DNA from: Enterococcus thailandicus | GTDB taxonomy: Bacteria > Bacillota > Bacilli > Lactobacillales > Enterococcaceae | Assembly: GCF_001886265.1 (NCBI RefSeq) | Contig: NZ_JXLE01000004.1 | Span: 36,583 to 100,582, forward strand | Reading direction: 5' to 3' | Length of the DNA: 64,000 nt | Part shown: positions 1 to 8,752 of the stretch, piece after piece | Position numbering within the stretch: position 1 is the first letter of the stretch | How the letters are laid out: every line of letters starts with the position of its first letter | The notes under the pieces: model-generated | Told to the model about the DNA's origin: nothing | Databases searched by the model: none | What the model saw: the letters and a program-made list of their open reading frames with translations, nothing else | Position numbers and translations under genes: made by a program

Positions 1-1
1 T

Positions 2-304
2 GAACGAGAAGAACATATGACAACTGGAATTGGTCACAACATAGCGATCCCGCACGGAAAAAGCCAAGCAGTGATTGATTCAACGGTTGCAGTTGCCAAA
101 CTAAAGAATGAAGTCGACTGGGGTTCATTGGACAATCAGCCAGTAAACATCGTTTTCTTATTAGCTATCAAAGAAGCTGATAAGGGAAACGAGCATTTAC
201 GTGTTCTTGCAGAGCTATCTGGGAAATTAATGGATGATGATTTTGTGAAGGAAATCAAAGAATCAAAAAATAAAAAGGAGTTAATCAAAGCATTGACTTT
301 TTAA
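2..304 (+). CDS. PTS EIIA, fructose family (5' end outside window)
   Basis: Phosphoryl-transfer domain of a fructose/mannitol-type PTS; it accepts phosphate from HPr and passes it to the EIIB encoded next. The sequence shows the EIIA signature GIGHNIAIPH with the phosphorylatable His, followed by an alpha/beta domain. The frame stays open to base 2 and reads EREEHMTTG, which is internal EIIA sequence, so the Met at 17 is not the start. The family is about 145-150 residues and roughly a third is missing. It lies 19 bases before the EIIB gene in an operon with EIIC and an alpha-mannosidase, so a mannosyl glycoside substrate is inferred. Confidence 0.88.
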   Translation, partial: EREEHMTTGIGHNIAIPHGKSQAVIDSTVAVAKLKNEVDWGSLDNQPVNIVFLLAIKEADKGNEHLRVLAELSGKLMDDDFVKEIKESKNKKELIKALTF

Positions 305-323
305 CAATTGGAGGAGAAGGAAT

Positions 324-638
324 ATGACAAAAATGGTTGCAGTAACAGCATGTATCGCAGGAATCGCGCACACTTATATGGCGAAAGCAAACTTGGAAAA
401 ATTTGCTAAGAAAAATGGTATTGAAATCAAAGTTGAAACACAAGGCGCAATGGGAATGGAAAATAAATTGTCTGAAGCAGAAATTGCCGACGCCGACGTA
501 GTCATCTTTGCGGTAGATACGAATGTGGCAGAACGTAGCCGGTTTGACGGAAAAAAAATTCTTACCGTGAGCACTTCCGAAGTGGTAAAAGATGGAGAAG
601 AAACAATCAAGGAAGCAATGGCACGAATCAATAACTAA
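324..638 (+). CDS. PTS EIIB, fructose family
   Basis: A 104-residue cytoplasmic EIIB that takes phosphate from EIIA on Cys10 and passes it to the incoming sugar. The motif is TACIAGIAHTYMA; most relatives have CPTGIAHT, so the Cys and the GIAHTYMA part are kept while the two residues after Cys differ. The start is supported by GGAGGAGAAGG just upstream. It sits between EIIA and EIIC genes. In E. coli MngA the A, B and C domains are one polypeptide; here they are separate proteins. The sugar specificity is inferred from the neighbouring GH38 gene. Confidence 0.9.
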   Translation: MTKMVAVTACIAGIAHTYMAKANLEKFAKKNGIEIKVETQGAMGMENKLSEAEIADADVVIFAVDTNVAERSRFDGKKILTVSTSEVVKDGEETIKEAMARINN

Positions 639-660
639 TAATTTTTTGGGGGTAGGATCA

Positions 661-1710
661 ATGGATATCAAGAAACAGGGAAAAGAAATATTAAACCATT
701 TCCAAAGTGGAGTTTCCTATATGATTCCACTAGTAGTAGCTGCAGGTTTGTTGACTTCAATTGCTGTAATATTTGGTGGAACCGGTGTTTGGGATCAGAC
801 GGATACTTTCTGGGGTGTCTTGCGAATGATTGGTCAAACAGGGTTACAATTTATTGTGCCAATGATTTCCGCCTATATCGCGTACTCGATTGCTGATCGT
901 CCTGGTTTAGCACCTGCATTTATTACAGGTATGATGTGTCAAAACTTAGGAATGGGCTTTATTGGAGGGATGGTTGCTGGTTTAGCCTGTGGTTACTTAG
1001 CAAATGCGTTGAAAAAAGTGAAAGTTCCGATGCAAGTAATCAGTTTAAAATCAATCATGCTAATTCCTTTTGTAACAACTTTAGTAGTAGGGCTAGTTTT
1101 ATGGTATGTATTAGCAGCACCAATTCAAGGAATGACAGCTGGCTTAACGGCTTGGTTAGAAGGGATGTCTGGTGTTAATGCAGCACTAATGTCCGCAATA
1201 TTAGGTGCCATGATGGCCTTTGATATGGGTGGACCAATCAATAAAATTGCGTATGCTTTTGGTGTTGCATCATTTTCAAGTGGAAGTTTTGGACCAAGTA
1301 CAGCAATGCTGTTAGCTATTGCCATTCCCCCGTTTGGCATGTTTTTAGCAACTTTATTAAATAAAAAATTATATGATGATGCAGAACGTGATAACGCTAA
1401 GACTGCCATGATTATGGGATTAGTTGGTATTACAGAAGGAACGATTCCTTTTGCGGTGAAAGATCCATTACGTGTTATTCCAAGTATTGTAGTCGGAACT
1501 TCAATCGGCTGTGGATTGAGTGGTTTCTTTGGAATTACGCAAGAAACGATGCTTTCTACTTTCATGGCGATTCCATTTGTCACAAATATTCCATTATACC
1601 TAGTATCTATTGCAGTTGGCGGAATCATTACTGCGTTAATGGTAAATGCTTTGAAATCAATTAAATACAAGAAAGATCTAAAAACGACACAAGAAACATC
1701 AGTAGAATAA
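661..1710 (+). CDS. PTS EIIC, fructose family permease
   Basis: A 349-residue membrane channel component of the fructose-family PTS, with about eight to ten hydrophobic segments, a family-typical N-terminus (HFQSGVSYMIPLVVAAGLL), a GGPINKIAY loop and an ITEGTIPFA motif near residue 265. The frame is open further upstream, but ATG 661 is chosen because GGGGGTAGG precedes it and the upstream extension would overlap the EIIB gene. The stop is 20 bases before the alpha-mannosidase start, so translation is probably coupled. It is likely to import 2-O-alpha-mannosyl-D-glycerate or a related mannoside as its 6-phosphate. Confidence 0.9.
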   Translation: MDIKKQGKEILNHFQSGVSYMIPLVVAAGLLTSIAVIFGGTGVWDQTDTFWGVLRMIGQTGLQFIVPMISAYIAYSIADRPGLAPAFITGMMCQNLGMGFIGGMVAGLACGYLANALKKVKVPMQVISLKSIMLIPFVTTLVVGLVLWYVLAAPIQGMTAGLTAWLEGMSGVNAALMSAILGAMMAFDMGGPINKIAYAFGVASFSSGSFGPSTAMLLAIAIPPFGMFLATLLNKKLYDDAERDNAKTAMIMGLVGITEGTIPFAVKDPLRVIPSIVVGTSIGCGLSGFFGITQETMLSTFMAIPFVTNIPLYLVSIAVGGIITALMVNALKSIKYKKDLKTTQETSVE

Positions 1711-1730
1711 AGAAAGTAGGGTAATCGTAA

Positions 1731-4349
1731 ATGGTAAAAGCACACGTTATTCAGCATACTCATTGGGATCGTGAATGGTATTTTACAAAAGAAGATGCCA
1801 TCGTGTTATCCGATCAAGTATTTACTGAAGTTTTGGATGAGTTAGAGCGTAATCCAAACGTGAATTTTTGTTTGGATGGTCAAACATCTATTGTTGATGA
1901 ATATGTAGAAATCAATCCAGAGAAACTAGAAACAATTCAACGATTAATGAAAGAAGGTCGGCTTTTTGTTGGCCCTTGGTACGCGCAAACAGATGCTTTG
2001 TTAGTTGACGCAGAATCTATTTTACGTAATTTAATGATTGGCATCAGCGACACAATTAATAAATATGGTGAACCAATGATGGTAGGCTACTTACCAGATA
2101 CATTTGGATTTAATGCAAACTTACCAACATTGTTGCATCAAGCAGAAATTGATAATTTTATGTGCTGGCGGGGATTGAATTTTGAAACGATGGTATCGTC
2201 ACCATATTTTATTTGGAAAGGTTTAGGGGATAAAATTGTTTATGCGATGAACTTCCCATACGGTTATATGACTGGCATGATGAATCTTGATGCCATTAAT
2301 GATGTGCCGAAGTTTGTGAAAGATAAGTTGGATGTTGCTGTAGAAATGCTTCATATGCATGGGAACAATGAAGATATTTTGGTTCCATCTGGTGTGGATC
2401 AAAAGTCAATGGTACTTAACTTTGACCAAATCATCAATGAAATGAATCATTCGAGTAAGTATGACAATGTAATTTCGGATTATCCTTCTTATGTGGAAGT
2501 CATTCGGAGTAAAAAAGACTTACCACAATATGAAGGAGAGTTGAGACAACCAGTTTATTCTCGGGTTCATCGTTCAATTGGTTCTGTTCGAACACAGATG
2601 AAATTAGCTAATTTTAAACTGGAGCAAAAGATTTTGAAACGAATTGAGCCATTGATGCTGATTGCTGAAAAAAATGGAATTCGTATCGGAAAAGGTTTAC
2701 TACGCCGTCTATGGAAAAAGGTATTAGAAAATCAAGCGCATGACAGTATCGGCGGCTGTGTTTCTGATAATGTTATGGAGGACATCAACCATAGAATCAA
2801 AGAAGCTAATGAGATTGCAGATGGGATAGAAAATCTCATTGTCAAAAGAATTGCAGATGCTTTAGATTTAAATGCAAATCAAGTTTTGGTCTTCAATACG
2901 ACAACTGCACAGTATCAAGGTCCTAAGACAGTTCATATTGTTGCTAATTCAAAAAAAATTCAATTCAAAGGAAGCTCTTATGCCATTGTTGAAAAAGAAA
3001 TATTTTATCCTGAACGTCAGAATGCTTATCGGATGACCGCCATTGGCTATGAATATTTTGACGAACCAGCTTACTATGAGTTAGATGTCAAAATAGAAGT
3101 AGAAGTCCCCGCGTTAGGATACACAATTGTTGAATTCGAGGAGAGCGAAGAAGAATTAGAAGCAGCTGTGAAAATGAATAAGACAGAAATCAAAAATGAT
3201 GCACTAACAATTACCTTCAGCAAAGGTTCTCTGAAACTGATAGTCGGGAGCGTTGAATACCCTGATTTTATTCGTTTGGTTGATTCAGGGAATGCGGGTG
3301 ACACTTATGATTATTCACCTCTTGAAGGAGATCACGAGGTACCGTTGAACTTCGACAAAGCAGAAGTGTTACTTGATTCTTCTAAAGAAACCTTGATTAT
3401 TAATGGAAAGACTAAGCTACCGAAAAACTTGGAAGATCGACTAGCAAAACATCCAGAGGAAGCAGAAGTGGACTATCAAATTACTCTGAGCATTGGTGCT
3501 GGGGAAGTTGTGGAAGGTTCCATTAAAATAAAAAATACTATTTACTCACATCGTATTCGAATGGTAGTAAATGTATTGGATGACTCTGAAAAATCAATTG
3601 CCCAAATTCAAAATGGCTTTATCGAAAATAAACCGGACATTATTCCTGAAGATTGGCAAGAACGAATGGTTGAGAAGCCAGTGAATTTAGAAATTTTTGA
3701 TAAAAGTGTGTCAGTTGTCAAGGATGATTCTTATCTAACTTTTTACGCAGATGGTTTGAAGGAATACGAACGGATTGGCCAAAAATTGTACATCACATTA
3801 ATGGCAACAACTGGTGAACTTGGAAAGCCAAACCTTGCATGGCGTCCAGGGCGTGCTTCCGGAGATACGACTAATGAAGGACATATCATGATGCAAACAC
3901 CATTAGCACAGGAAATAGGTGAATATCATTTTACTTTTGGATTTACGGTAAGAAATGGTGTGTTTGATGAATGGAAAGTCGCGAAACTATCCGAATCACG
4001 ATTAGACCAATCAATTTCCTATCAAAAACAAAACTTAAACGTTTTTATTCAGCGGATAGATAATAAGATTTGGCCGTTGCAAAATGAATTAACTATTCCA
4101 ACAGAATTTTCATTGGTTGAGTTTCCCGAAGAGCTACTCGTGTCAGCAATTTATCCCTCCTATTTTAATGAAGGCTATTATGTGGTTCGTTTTGCCAATC
4201 CAACAGCGAAGGAAGTGATTTTGCCAAAAGAAATTCTGGAAATGGGTGACGTGGTGAATGCTATTGAAAGAAAACAAGCGTCAACAACGATCCAACCTTA
4301 TGACTATTTATCTCTTTTAATAACTATAGAAAAAACAACTGAAAAATAA
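1731..4349 (+). CDS. mngB: GH38 alpha-mannosidase, MngB-like (mannosylglycerate hydrolase)
   Basis: An 872-residue cytoplasmic glycoside hydrolase, close in length to E. coli MngB (about 877). The N-terminus has the GH38 metal site in HTHWDREW (His11, Asp13), the nucleophile Asp123 in LPDTFGFN, and the second metal His337 in NQAHDSIGG; a long beta-sandwich C-terminal region follows. In this family the enzyme removes mannose (or mannose-6-phosphate) from PTS-imported mannosides. It is the last gene of the EIIA-EIIB-EIIC operon and is followed by a terminator. Mannosylglycerate as substrate is inferred from the PTS and GH38 pairing; another alpha-mannoside remains possible. Confidence 0.85.
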   Translation: MVKAHVIQHTHWDREWYFTKEDAIVLSDQVFTEVLDELERNPNVNFCLDGQTSIVDEYVEINPEKLETIQRLMKEGRLFVGPWYAQTDALLVDAESILRNLMIGISDTINKYGEPMMVGYLPDTFGFNANLPTLLHQAEIDNFMCWRGLNFETMVSSPYFIWKGLGDKIVYAMNFPYGYMTGMMNLDAINDVPKFVKDKLDVAVEMLHMHGNNEDILVPSGVDQKSMVLNFDQIINEMNHSSKYDNVISDYPSYVEVIRSKKDLPQYEGELRQPVYSRVHRSIGSVRTQMKLANFKLEQKILKRIEPLMLIAEKNGIRIGKGLLRRLWKKVLENQAHDSIGGCVSDNVMEDINHRIKEANEIADGIENLIVKRIADALDLNANQVLVFNTTTAQYQGPKTVHIVANSKKIQFKGSSYAIVEKEIFYPERQNAYRMTAIGYEYFDEPAYYELDVKIEVEVPALGYTIVEFEESEEELEAAVKMNKTEIKNDALTITFSKGSLKLIVGSVEYPDFIRLVDSGNAGDTYDYSPLEGDHEVPLNFDKAEVLLDSSKETLIINGKTKLPKNLEDRLAKHPEEAEVDYQITLSIGAGEVVEGSIKIKNTIYSHRIRMVVNVLDDSEKSIAQIQNGFIENKPDIIPEDWQERMVEKPVNLEIFDKSVSVVKDDSYLTFYADGLKEYERIGQKLYITLMATTGELGKPNLAWRPGRASGDTTNEGHIMMQTPLAQEIGEYHFTFGFTVRNGVFDEWKVAKLSESRLDQSISYQKQNLNVFIQRIDNKIWPLQNELTIPTEFSLVEFPEELLVSAIYPSYFNEGYYVVRFANPTAKEVILPKEILEMGDVVNAIERKQASTTIQPYDYLSLLITIEKTTEK

Positions 4350-4381
4350 GTAAACATCATTTAAAAATGAATAGCAACAAA

Positions 4382-4415
4382 GGACTCTGTGGGGATGACT
4401 GCAGAGCCTTTTTTT
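4382..4415 (+). terminator. Rho-independent terminator of the mannoside operon
   Basis: GGACTCTG pairs with CAGAG-CC around a short loop and is followed by seven T. It lies 32 bases after the alpha-mannosidase stop. Confidence 0.85.
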
Positions 4416-4437
4416 GGTTTGTATTTGTTCTTTTTCT

Positions 4438-4509
4438 CAGTCAGTTTTCTAGAAGACTGACTGATAAAAAGATTGATATTCTTGAATTTTTCAGTATGGC
4501 TGAAAAATT
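4438..4509. repeat. Two consecutive inverted repeats upstream of the regulator gene
   Basis: The first (4438-4463) has 13-base arms, CAGTCAGTTTTCT against AGAAGACTGACTG, with one mismatch and almost no loop. The second (4485-4509) has perfect 10-base arms, AATTTTTCAG and CTGAAAAATT, around a 5-base loop. Neither has a T-run, so they look more like operators or mRNA hairpins than terminators. They lie between the terminator and the candidate regulator promoter at 4580-4588. Function is not known. Confidence 0.6.
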
Positions 4510-4579
4510 ATGCTGTTGAATAAACAAAAGCAAAAAACTATTGATATCTTAACCAATTAAAGCATTCCCAAAGAAAACA

Positions 4580-4588
4580 TGCTAAAAT
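4580..4588 (+). promoter_or_regulatory. Extended -10 promoter of the Rgg-like gene
   Basis: TGC-TAAAAT matches an extended -10 element, 46 bases before the start codon. There is no good -35 at 17-base spacing, so this is a weak prediction. Confidence 0.4.
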
Positions 4589-4634
4589 CGAGACAGAAAT
4601 GATTTTCGTGTGAGGTCTGATTGGAGAGAAAATA

Positions 4635-5492
4635 ATGAACATTGAAAAATTTATTACGGCAAGAAAGGCTGCCAACTTATCTCAAAAAGAAGTGTCTGAA
4701 GGAATTTGTACACAAGCAACATTAAGTAAATTTGAGAACAATGGTCAAGTCCCTTCGTTAAAAATTTTAATCAAATTATGTAATCGAATCAATCTTCCGT
4801 TAGTTGAACTTTTTTCTTCGATGAACGTGATCAATACACAACTTGATGAACAGCTAGAAAAAGCAGAGTTTTCATTGATTACGAGTGAATATGAACAATT
4901 GACACAGATTTTAGCAGCCATTGATCCCAAGGTAATTGACGAGTCTGAGCTGATTGCACGTTACTACTATCTAAAAGGATTTGAAATGATTTTTACGAAT
5001 GCACCAATTACGGATGTGTTGTTCCATTTTGATCAGTTGTTGATGGCAGAAACAGCCAATACGTTGTTTCGTTTATTGGCATATACAGGTATTGGAATGG
5101 TCTATGCTAGAGAAAAAGAGTTGGAAAAAGCAGAAGTTTATTTCAATCGAGTGTTTGAAAAAATTTATACGTATCCGATTCATACAACAGAAGATATCTG
5201 GCGGGTGTTAAATATCGTCTTTCATTGTGGTGTTTTTTTTGCGCAAGACGGTGATTTGGAAACAAGTGATGCACTACTAAATTACGCAATCGATATTTGT
5301 TCGGATAACCATTTGACTTATTACTTAGCACGAGCTGCTGCCCAATTAGCGAAGAACGCACAGGCTAAAAATAAGTCGAAGGCAGAAGTGCTCGAATTGA
5401 TTCAAGATGCACTAGCTTTTGCTAAAATTAATAAAAACAAAAAATTAATTGATGAATTAAATCGTATGAAAAAAAATGATACTATTGATTAA
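4635..5492 (+). CDS. RNPP/Rgg-like transcriptional regulator (XRE HTH plus TPR-like repeats)
   Basis: A 285-residue cytoplasmic regulator. Residues 4-60 form an XRE helix-turn-helix (SQKEVSEGICTQATLSKFENN), and the rest is a run of helical pairs with TPR character (for example a YAREKELEKAEVYFNRVF helix). This matches the Rgg/PlcR/PrgX architecture, in which the repeat domain often binds a short peptide pheromone. No pheromone-like small ORF with a secretion signal was recognised next to it. It lies downstream of the mannoside operon on the same strand but is separated by a terminator. It may control that operon or the next gene cluster; neither is shown. Confidence 0.75.
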   Translation: MNIEKFITARKAANLSQKEVSEGICTQATLSKFENNGQVPSLKILIKLCNRINLPLVELFSSMNVINTQLDEQLEKAEFSLITSEYEQLTQILAAIDPKVIDESELIARYYYLKGFEMIFTNAPITDVLFHFDQLLMAETANTLFRLLAYTGIGMVYAREKELEKAEVYFNRVFEKIYTYPIHTTEDIWRVLNIVFHCGVFFAQDGDLETSDALLNYAIDICSDNHLTYYLARAAAQLAKNAQAKNKSKAEVLELIQDALAFAKINKNKKLIDELNRMKKNDTID

Positions 5493-5811
5493 CGAAGGAA
5501 AAAATACTTATTTTTGTTATGCTAACTTTGAAAAAATTCACCAAAGATGATTAGGGATAGACGGGTATGGCAGCAAGATAGAGTAATAAAATAAAGTCGT
5601 AATTCTCGTAAAATACGTTACAAAGCATGCTTGATCTCCGTTTGTCGTTGCAGTATTTATTTTAAGTAGGTTAACCATCAAATAGAAAACGATAGTTAGA
5701 GGGAAATAAGCAACACACAAAAATGTGTTGTTTGTTTCCCTTATTTGTTTTTTGCAATATAAAATTTTATATTAAAATTACCTTATTATATAAAAAAATA
5801 TATAAAATCGG
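5493..5811. other. Intergenic region ending in a hairpin terminator
   Basis: No convincing gene. The only open frame on the minus strand starts at a TTG inside a hairpin and has no ribosome binding site. At 5701-5740 a hairpin pairs GGGAAA with TTTCCC (outer) and AACACA with TGTGTT (inner), followed by a T-rich stretch to about 5753; it probably ends transcription of the regulator gene. Confidence 0.55.
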
Positions 5812-5840
5812 TTGACAAATAAATCTAGCAGGCGTATCCT
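5812..5840 (+). promoter_or_regulatory. Promoter of the apbE cluster
   Basis: TTGACA (5812-5817), a 17-base spacer and TATCCT (5835-5840). It lies 76 bases before the apbE start and is the only strong promoter seen before the three-gene flavin cluster. Confidence 0.75.
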
Positions 5841-5916
5841 CTGATTGTGAAAACAGTAACAAAAATAAAAACTAATTACTCATGTAATCCGTAGTTCAAG
5901 TAAAGAAGGTACAAAA

Positions 5917-6840
5917 ATGAATCAGGTGATCGAAGAAACGAAAATCTGGCAAATGATGGGGACAACAATTACATTACAAGTTGGGCATGAAGAGCCTAGT
6001 CGATTACTAGCAGAGTTAGGCGAATGGTTGCACGTTTATGAACATCGCTTCAGCGCACATGATGCAACATCTGAATTAATGGCCATCAATCAAGCTGCTG
6101 GACGACAAGCTGTGATTGTACATCCTGAACTTTTTGAGCTCATCAAATTAGGAAAAGCACATAGTTGTGCAAGAAATAGTTATCTGAATATTGCTATTGG
6201 TCCGGTTGTACAAAAATGGCATATTGGATTTGAAGATGCATTGGTTCCAACAAAAGCAGAGATAACTGAGTTACTTCTGCTAACGGATCCACACCAAATT
6301 CAATTAGATGAAAAAATGAAAACCGTTTTTTTAACCAAACCAGGAATGATGATTGACTTGGGGGCGTTAGCAAAAGGTTACATTGCAGATAAATTAATTA
6401 CACATTGCCGAGAGCGAAATGCAGCGTTTGCTTTAGTTAACTTAGGAGGAAATATCGTTGTTTTTGGTGAATCACCAAGACGTTCGGATGGTGCTTGGCG
6501 TATTGGTTTGCGAAATCCTAAAGGTTCACGTGAAGAATCGCTTGCGGTGGTTAAACTAAGCAACCAATCTTTAGTTACCTCTGGAATCTACGAACGTTAT
6601 CTACAAAATGGTTCATCAGTGTATCATCACATCATTGATCCGAAAACTGGCTTTCCAGTTAAAAATGACGTAGCAAGCCTGACGATTTTGTCTGATTCTT
6701 CTGTAGATGGAGAAATCTGGACTACACGTTTATTTGGAGCATCTTCTTTAGAAGTGTTGAAAGCGCTTGAAGAACAGCCGGGTATCGAGGGAGCAGTTGT
6801 AACAAAAGAGAATCAATTCTTGTATACAAAAGGATTTTAA
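5917..6840 (+). CDS. apbE: ApbE-type FAD:protein FMN transferase, cytoplasmic
   Basis: A 307-residue enzyme that transfers FMN from FAD to a Ser/Thr of a target protein, using Mg2+. Family motifs visible are MIDLGALAKGYIAD near residue 150, NLGGN near 180, TSGIYERY near 225 and HIIDPKTGFP near 240, where the Asp is a metal ligand. There is no signal peptide or lipobox, so it should act in the cytoplasm, unlike the lipoprotein ApbEs that modify exported targets. It is the first gene after a strong promoter, and the third gene of the cluster carries three candidate target motifs, which supplies a likely substrate. Confidence 0.9.
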   Translation: MNQVIEETKIWQMMGTTITLQVGHEEPSRLLAELGEWLHVYEHRFSAHDATSELMAINQAAGRQAVIVHPELFELIKLGKAHSCARNSYLNIAIGPVVQKWHIGFEDALVPTKAEITELLLLTDPHQIQLDEKMKTVFLTKPGMMIDLGALAKGYIADKLITHCRERNAAFALVNLGGNIVVFGESPRRSDGAWRIGLRNPKGSREESLAVVKLSNQSLVTSGIYERYLQNGSSVYHHIIDPKTGFPVKNDVASLTILSDSSVDGEIWTTRLFGASSLEVLKALEEQPGIEGAVVTKENQFLYTKGF

Positions 6841-6891
6841 AAAATTTAGTACGTGCGAACAGTCAGAAATCGATGTTAGAAAGGAAAGAGA

Positions 6892-7503
6892 ATGAAGATG
6901 AAATTTATTGGATTAGTAGGAACAAATTCAACGCGGTCAACAAACCGTGAATTATTACAGTTTATGAAAAATTATTTTGTAAATGAGGCAGAAATCGAAA
7001 TTGTCGAAATCAAGGAGCTGCCACTATTTAACAAACCTGAAAACACAGAACTACCAAATGTTGTTAAAGAAATTGCTGGAAAAATTGAACAAGCAGATGG
7101 CGTAATCATCAGCACACCAGAGTATGACCATGCGGTTCCTGCTTCATTGATTAACGCATTAAATTGGCTTTCATATGGTATTTTTCCGTTTGTGGATAAA
7201 CCAGTGATGATTACCGGAGCGTCTTACGGCACGTTAGGTTCTTCACGCGCACAAGCACATTTGCGCCAAATATTGGATTCACCAGAGTTAAAGGCACGAA
7301 TTATGCCAAGCTCAGAATTTTTATTGGGTCATTCACTCCAAGCCTTTGATGAGCAAGGACGACTCATTGATGAAGAACAAGTCGCAAAATTACGTGAACT
7401 ATTCAAAGATTTCTTACTCTTTGTCACAATCACTAGTCAATTGCAACATGCGCACCAAGCAAATAAACGTGAAGCCGAAAACTTTTCATGGGAAACGATT
7501 TAA
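6892..7503 (+). CDS. NAD(P)H-dependent FMN reductase family protein
   Basis: A 203-residue flavodoxin-fold flavoprotein of the FMN_red superfamily. It shows GLVGTNSTRSTNRELL at the N-terminus (phosphate-binding loop), the STPEYDHAVPASLINALNWLS block near residues 77-100 and the GASYGTLGSSRAQAHLR block near 105-120, all typical of this family. GAAAGGAAAGAG precedes the ATG. It lies 51 bases after apbE and 19 bases before a paralogue that has extra C-terminal domains; this copy has no flavinylation tail. The electron acceptor is unknown; the two reductases may work as a pair. Confidence 0.85.
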   Translation: MKMKFIGLVGTNSTRSTNRELLQFMKNYFVNEAEIEIVEIKELPLFNKPENTELPNVVKEIAGKIEQADGVIISTPEYDHAVPASLINALNWLSYGIFPFVDKPVMITGASYGTLGSSRAQAHLRQILDSPELKARIMPSSEFLLGHSLQAFDEQGRLIDEEQVAKLRELFKDFLLFVTITSQLQHAHQANKREAENFSWETI

Positions 7504-7522
7504 TCGAGGGGAGCAAACAAAG

Positions 7523-8743
7523 ATGAAATTAATAGGTATCGTCGGATCAGCAGCTGAACTTTCATATAACCGCAAATTATTAACATTTATCAAAAAACAA
7601 TATCATGAACTATTTAATTTAGAAATCATTGAAATCAAAGATTTACCTCTGTTCAATCAAGATGATGATCAAACAAATAGTCCTGCTATCCAACAGCTAA
7701 ATCGCAAAATCTTAATGGCTGATGGGGTAATTATTGCTACGCCAGAACACAATCATACGGTTCCAGCAGTATTGAAAAGTGCACTTGAATGGCTATCATT
7801 TAAAATCCATCCACTTGAAAATAAACCTGTAATGGTTGTGGGTGCTTCTTACTACGATCAAGGAACTTCACGCGCGCAATTACACTTGCGCCAAATTTTG
7901 GACGCACCAGGTGTGAATGCATTGGTGATGCCCGGAAATGAATTTTTATTGGGAAAAGCAAAAGAAGCATTTGACCAAGAAGATCGCTTGATTGATCCAC
8001 GAACTGTTGACTTTTTAGGCAGTACATTAGCAAGTTTTGTAAAATTCATTAAAGTCGTGTCTACCTTAGCAGGGCCTAAAAAGCTTCCACCAGAAGATTT
8101 GCATGCGACAGGAACAATTGCTACGACAATACCCGATGTTGATATGTCAGATGATCATTGGTTGGAAAAAGCTTCTGAAGCAGTCGGTGCCGTTTCTGGA
8201 AATACTTACGTCAAATTAAATCGTGGGTTATTGACAGTGGATCAAATCAATTACTTTTTAGATTCGATGCCGATGGAATTAACTTTTGCAGATAATAATA
8301 ACCAATTTTTATATTATAATTTGCGCCAAGAAGCGAAAGAGATGTTAGCTGCTCGTGTGCCCGGTCAGGTAGGGAATCCATTAGCCAACTGTCACCCAGA
8401 AAAATCGTATAAAAATGTAGAGTGGGTAATTCAACAACTGCGAAGCGGAGCAACAGATGCGGTACGTGTTCATGTACCAAAACAAGTGCCAGAAAAATAT
8501 ATTGTGCATAATTACCAAGCAATGCATGATGAAAATGGCGAGTATGCTGGAATCAATGAATACATTCTTGATTTCAAACCAATCATTGAGTGGTATTTAC
8601 AACAAACGGGTCAACAACTTGTTGGAAATGAAGATGCGGTTTCAAGTGCATCTGTTCATGATGAAAAAACAGATGCAGTAACCAGCGCCAGCACACACGA
8701 TGAAACTGCAGTAGATGCAGTTTCGAGTGCTTCTGTAAAATAA
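7523..8743 (+). CDS. FMN reductase with PAS-like domain and triple ApbE flavinylation-motif tail
   Basis: A 406-residue protein with three parts. Residues 1-185 are an FMN_red flavodoxin fold, paralogous to the preceding gene (ATPEHNHTVPAVL and GASYYDQGTSRAQLHLR blocks). Residues about 215-365 resemble the PAS domain of DUF438 proteins (FADNNNQFLYYN, LANCHPEKS, INEYILDF). The tail holds DAVSSAS (371-377), DAVTSAS (384-390) and DAVSSAS (398-404), each close to the ApbE acceptor consensus Dxx[ST]GA[ST] with Ser in place of Gly. The start is ATG 7523 after GAGGGGAGC; the frame is open further up inside the previous gene. With apbE in the same operon, covalent attachment of up to three FMN is inferred. 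No signal peptide is present. Confidence 0.85.
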   Translation: MKLIGIVGSAAELSYNRKLLTFIKKQYHELFNLEIIEIKDLPLFNQDDDQTNSPAIQQLNRKILMADGVIIATPEHNHTVPAVLKSALEWLSFKIHPLENKPVMVVGASYYDQGTSRAQLHLRQILDAPGVNALVMPGNEFLLGKAKEAFDQEDRLIDPRTVDFLGSTLASFVKFIKVVSTLAGPKKLPPEDLHATGTIATTIPDVDMSDDHWLEKASEAVGAVSGNTYVKLNRGLLTVDQINYFLDSMPMELTFADNNNQFLYYNLRQEAKEMLAARVPGQVGNPLANCHPEKSYKNVEWVIQQLRSGATDAVRVHVPKQVPEKYIVHNYQAMHDENGEYAGINEYILDFKPIIEWYLQQTGQQLVGNEDAVSSASVHDEKTDAVTSASTHDETAVDAVSSASVK

Positions 8744-8752
8744 AAACAATAA

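Noticed and set aside
1125..1763. 212-aa minus-strand ORF opposite the EIIC gene
   Set aside because: It is a shadow of a hydrophobic membrane protein gene, without ribosome site, overlapping two real genes.
5538..5720. 60-aa minus-strand hydrophobic ORF
   Set aside because: It starts at TTG inside a hairpin, has no ribosome site and no family resemblance.
7346..7522. Upstream extension of the second FMN reductase frame
   Set aside because: It lies inside the preceding reductase gene in another frame; the start after GAGGGGAGC at 7523 restores the family N-terminus.
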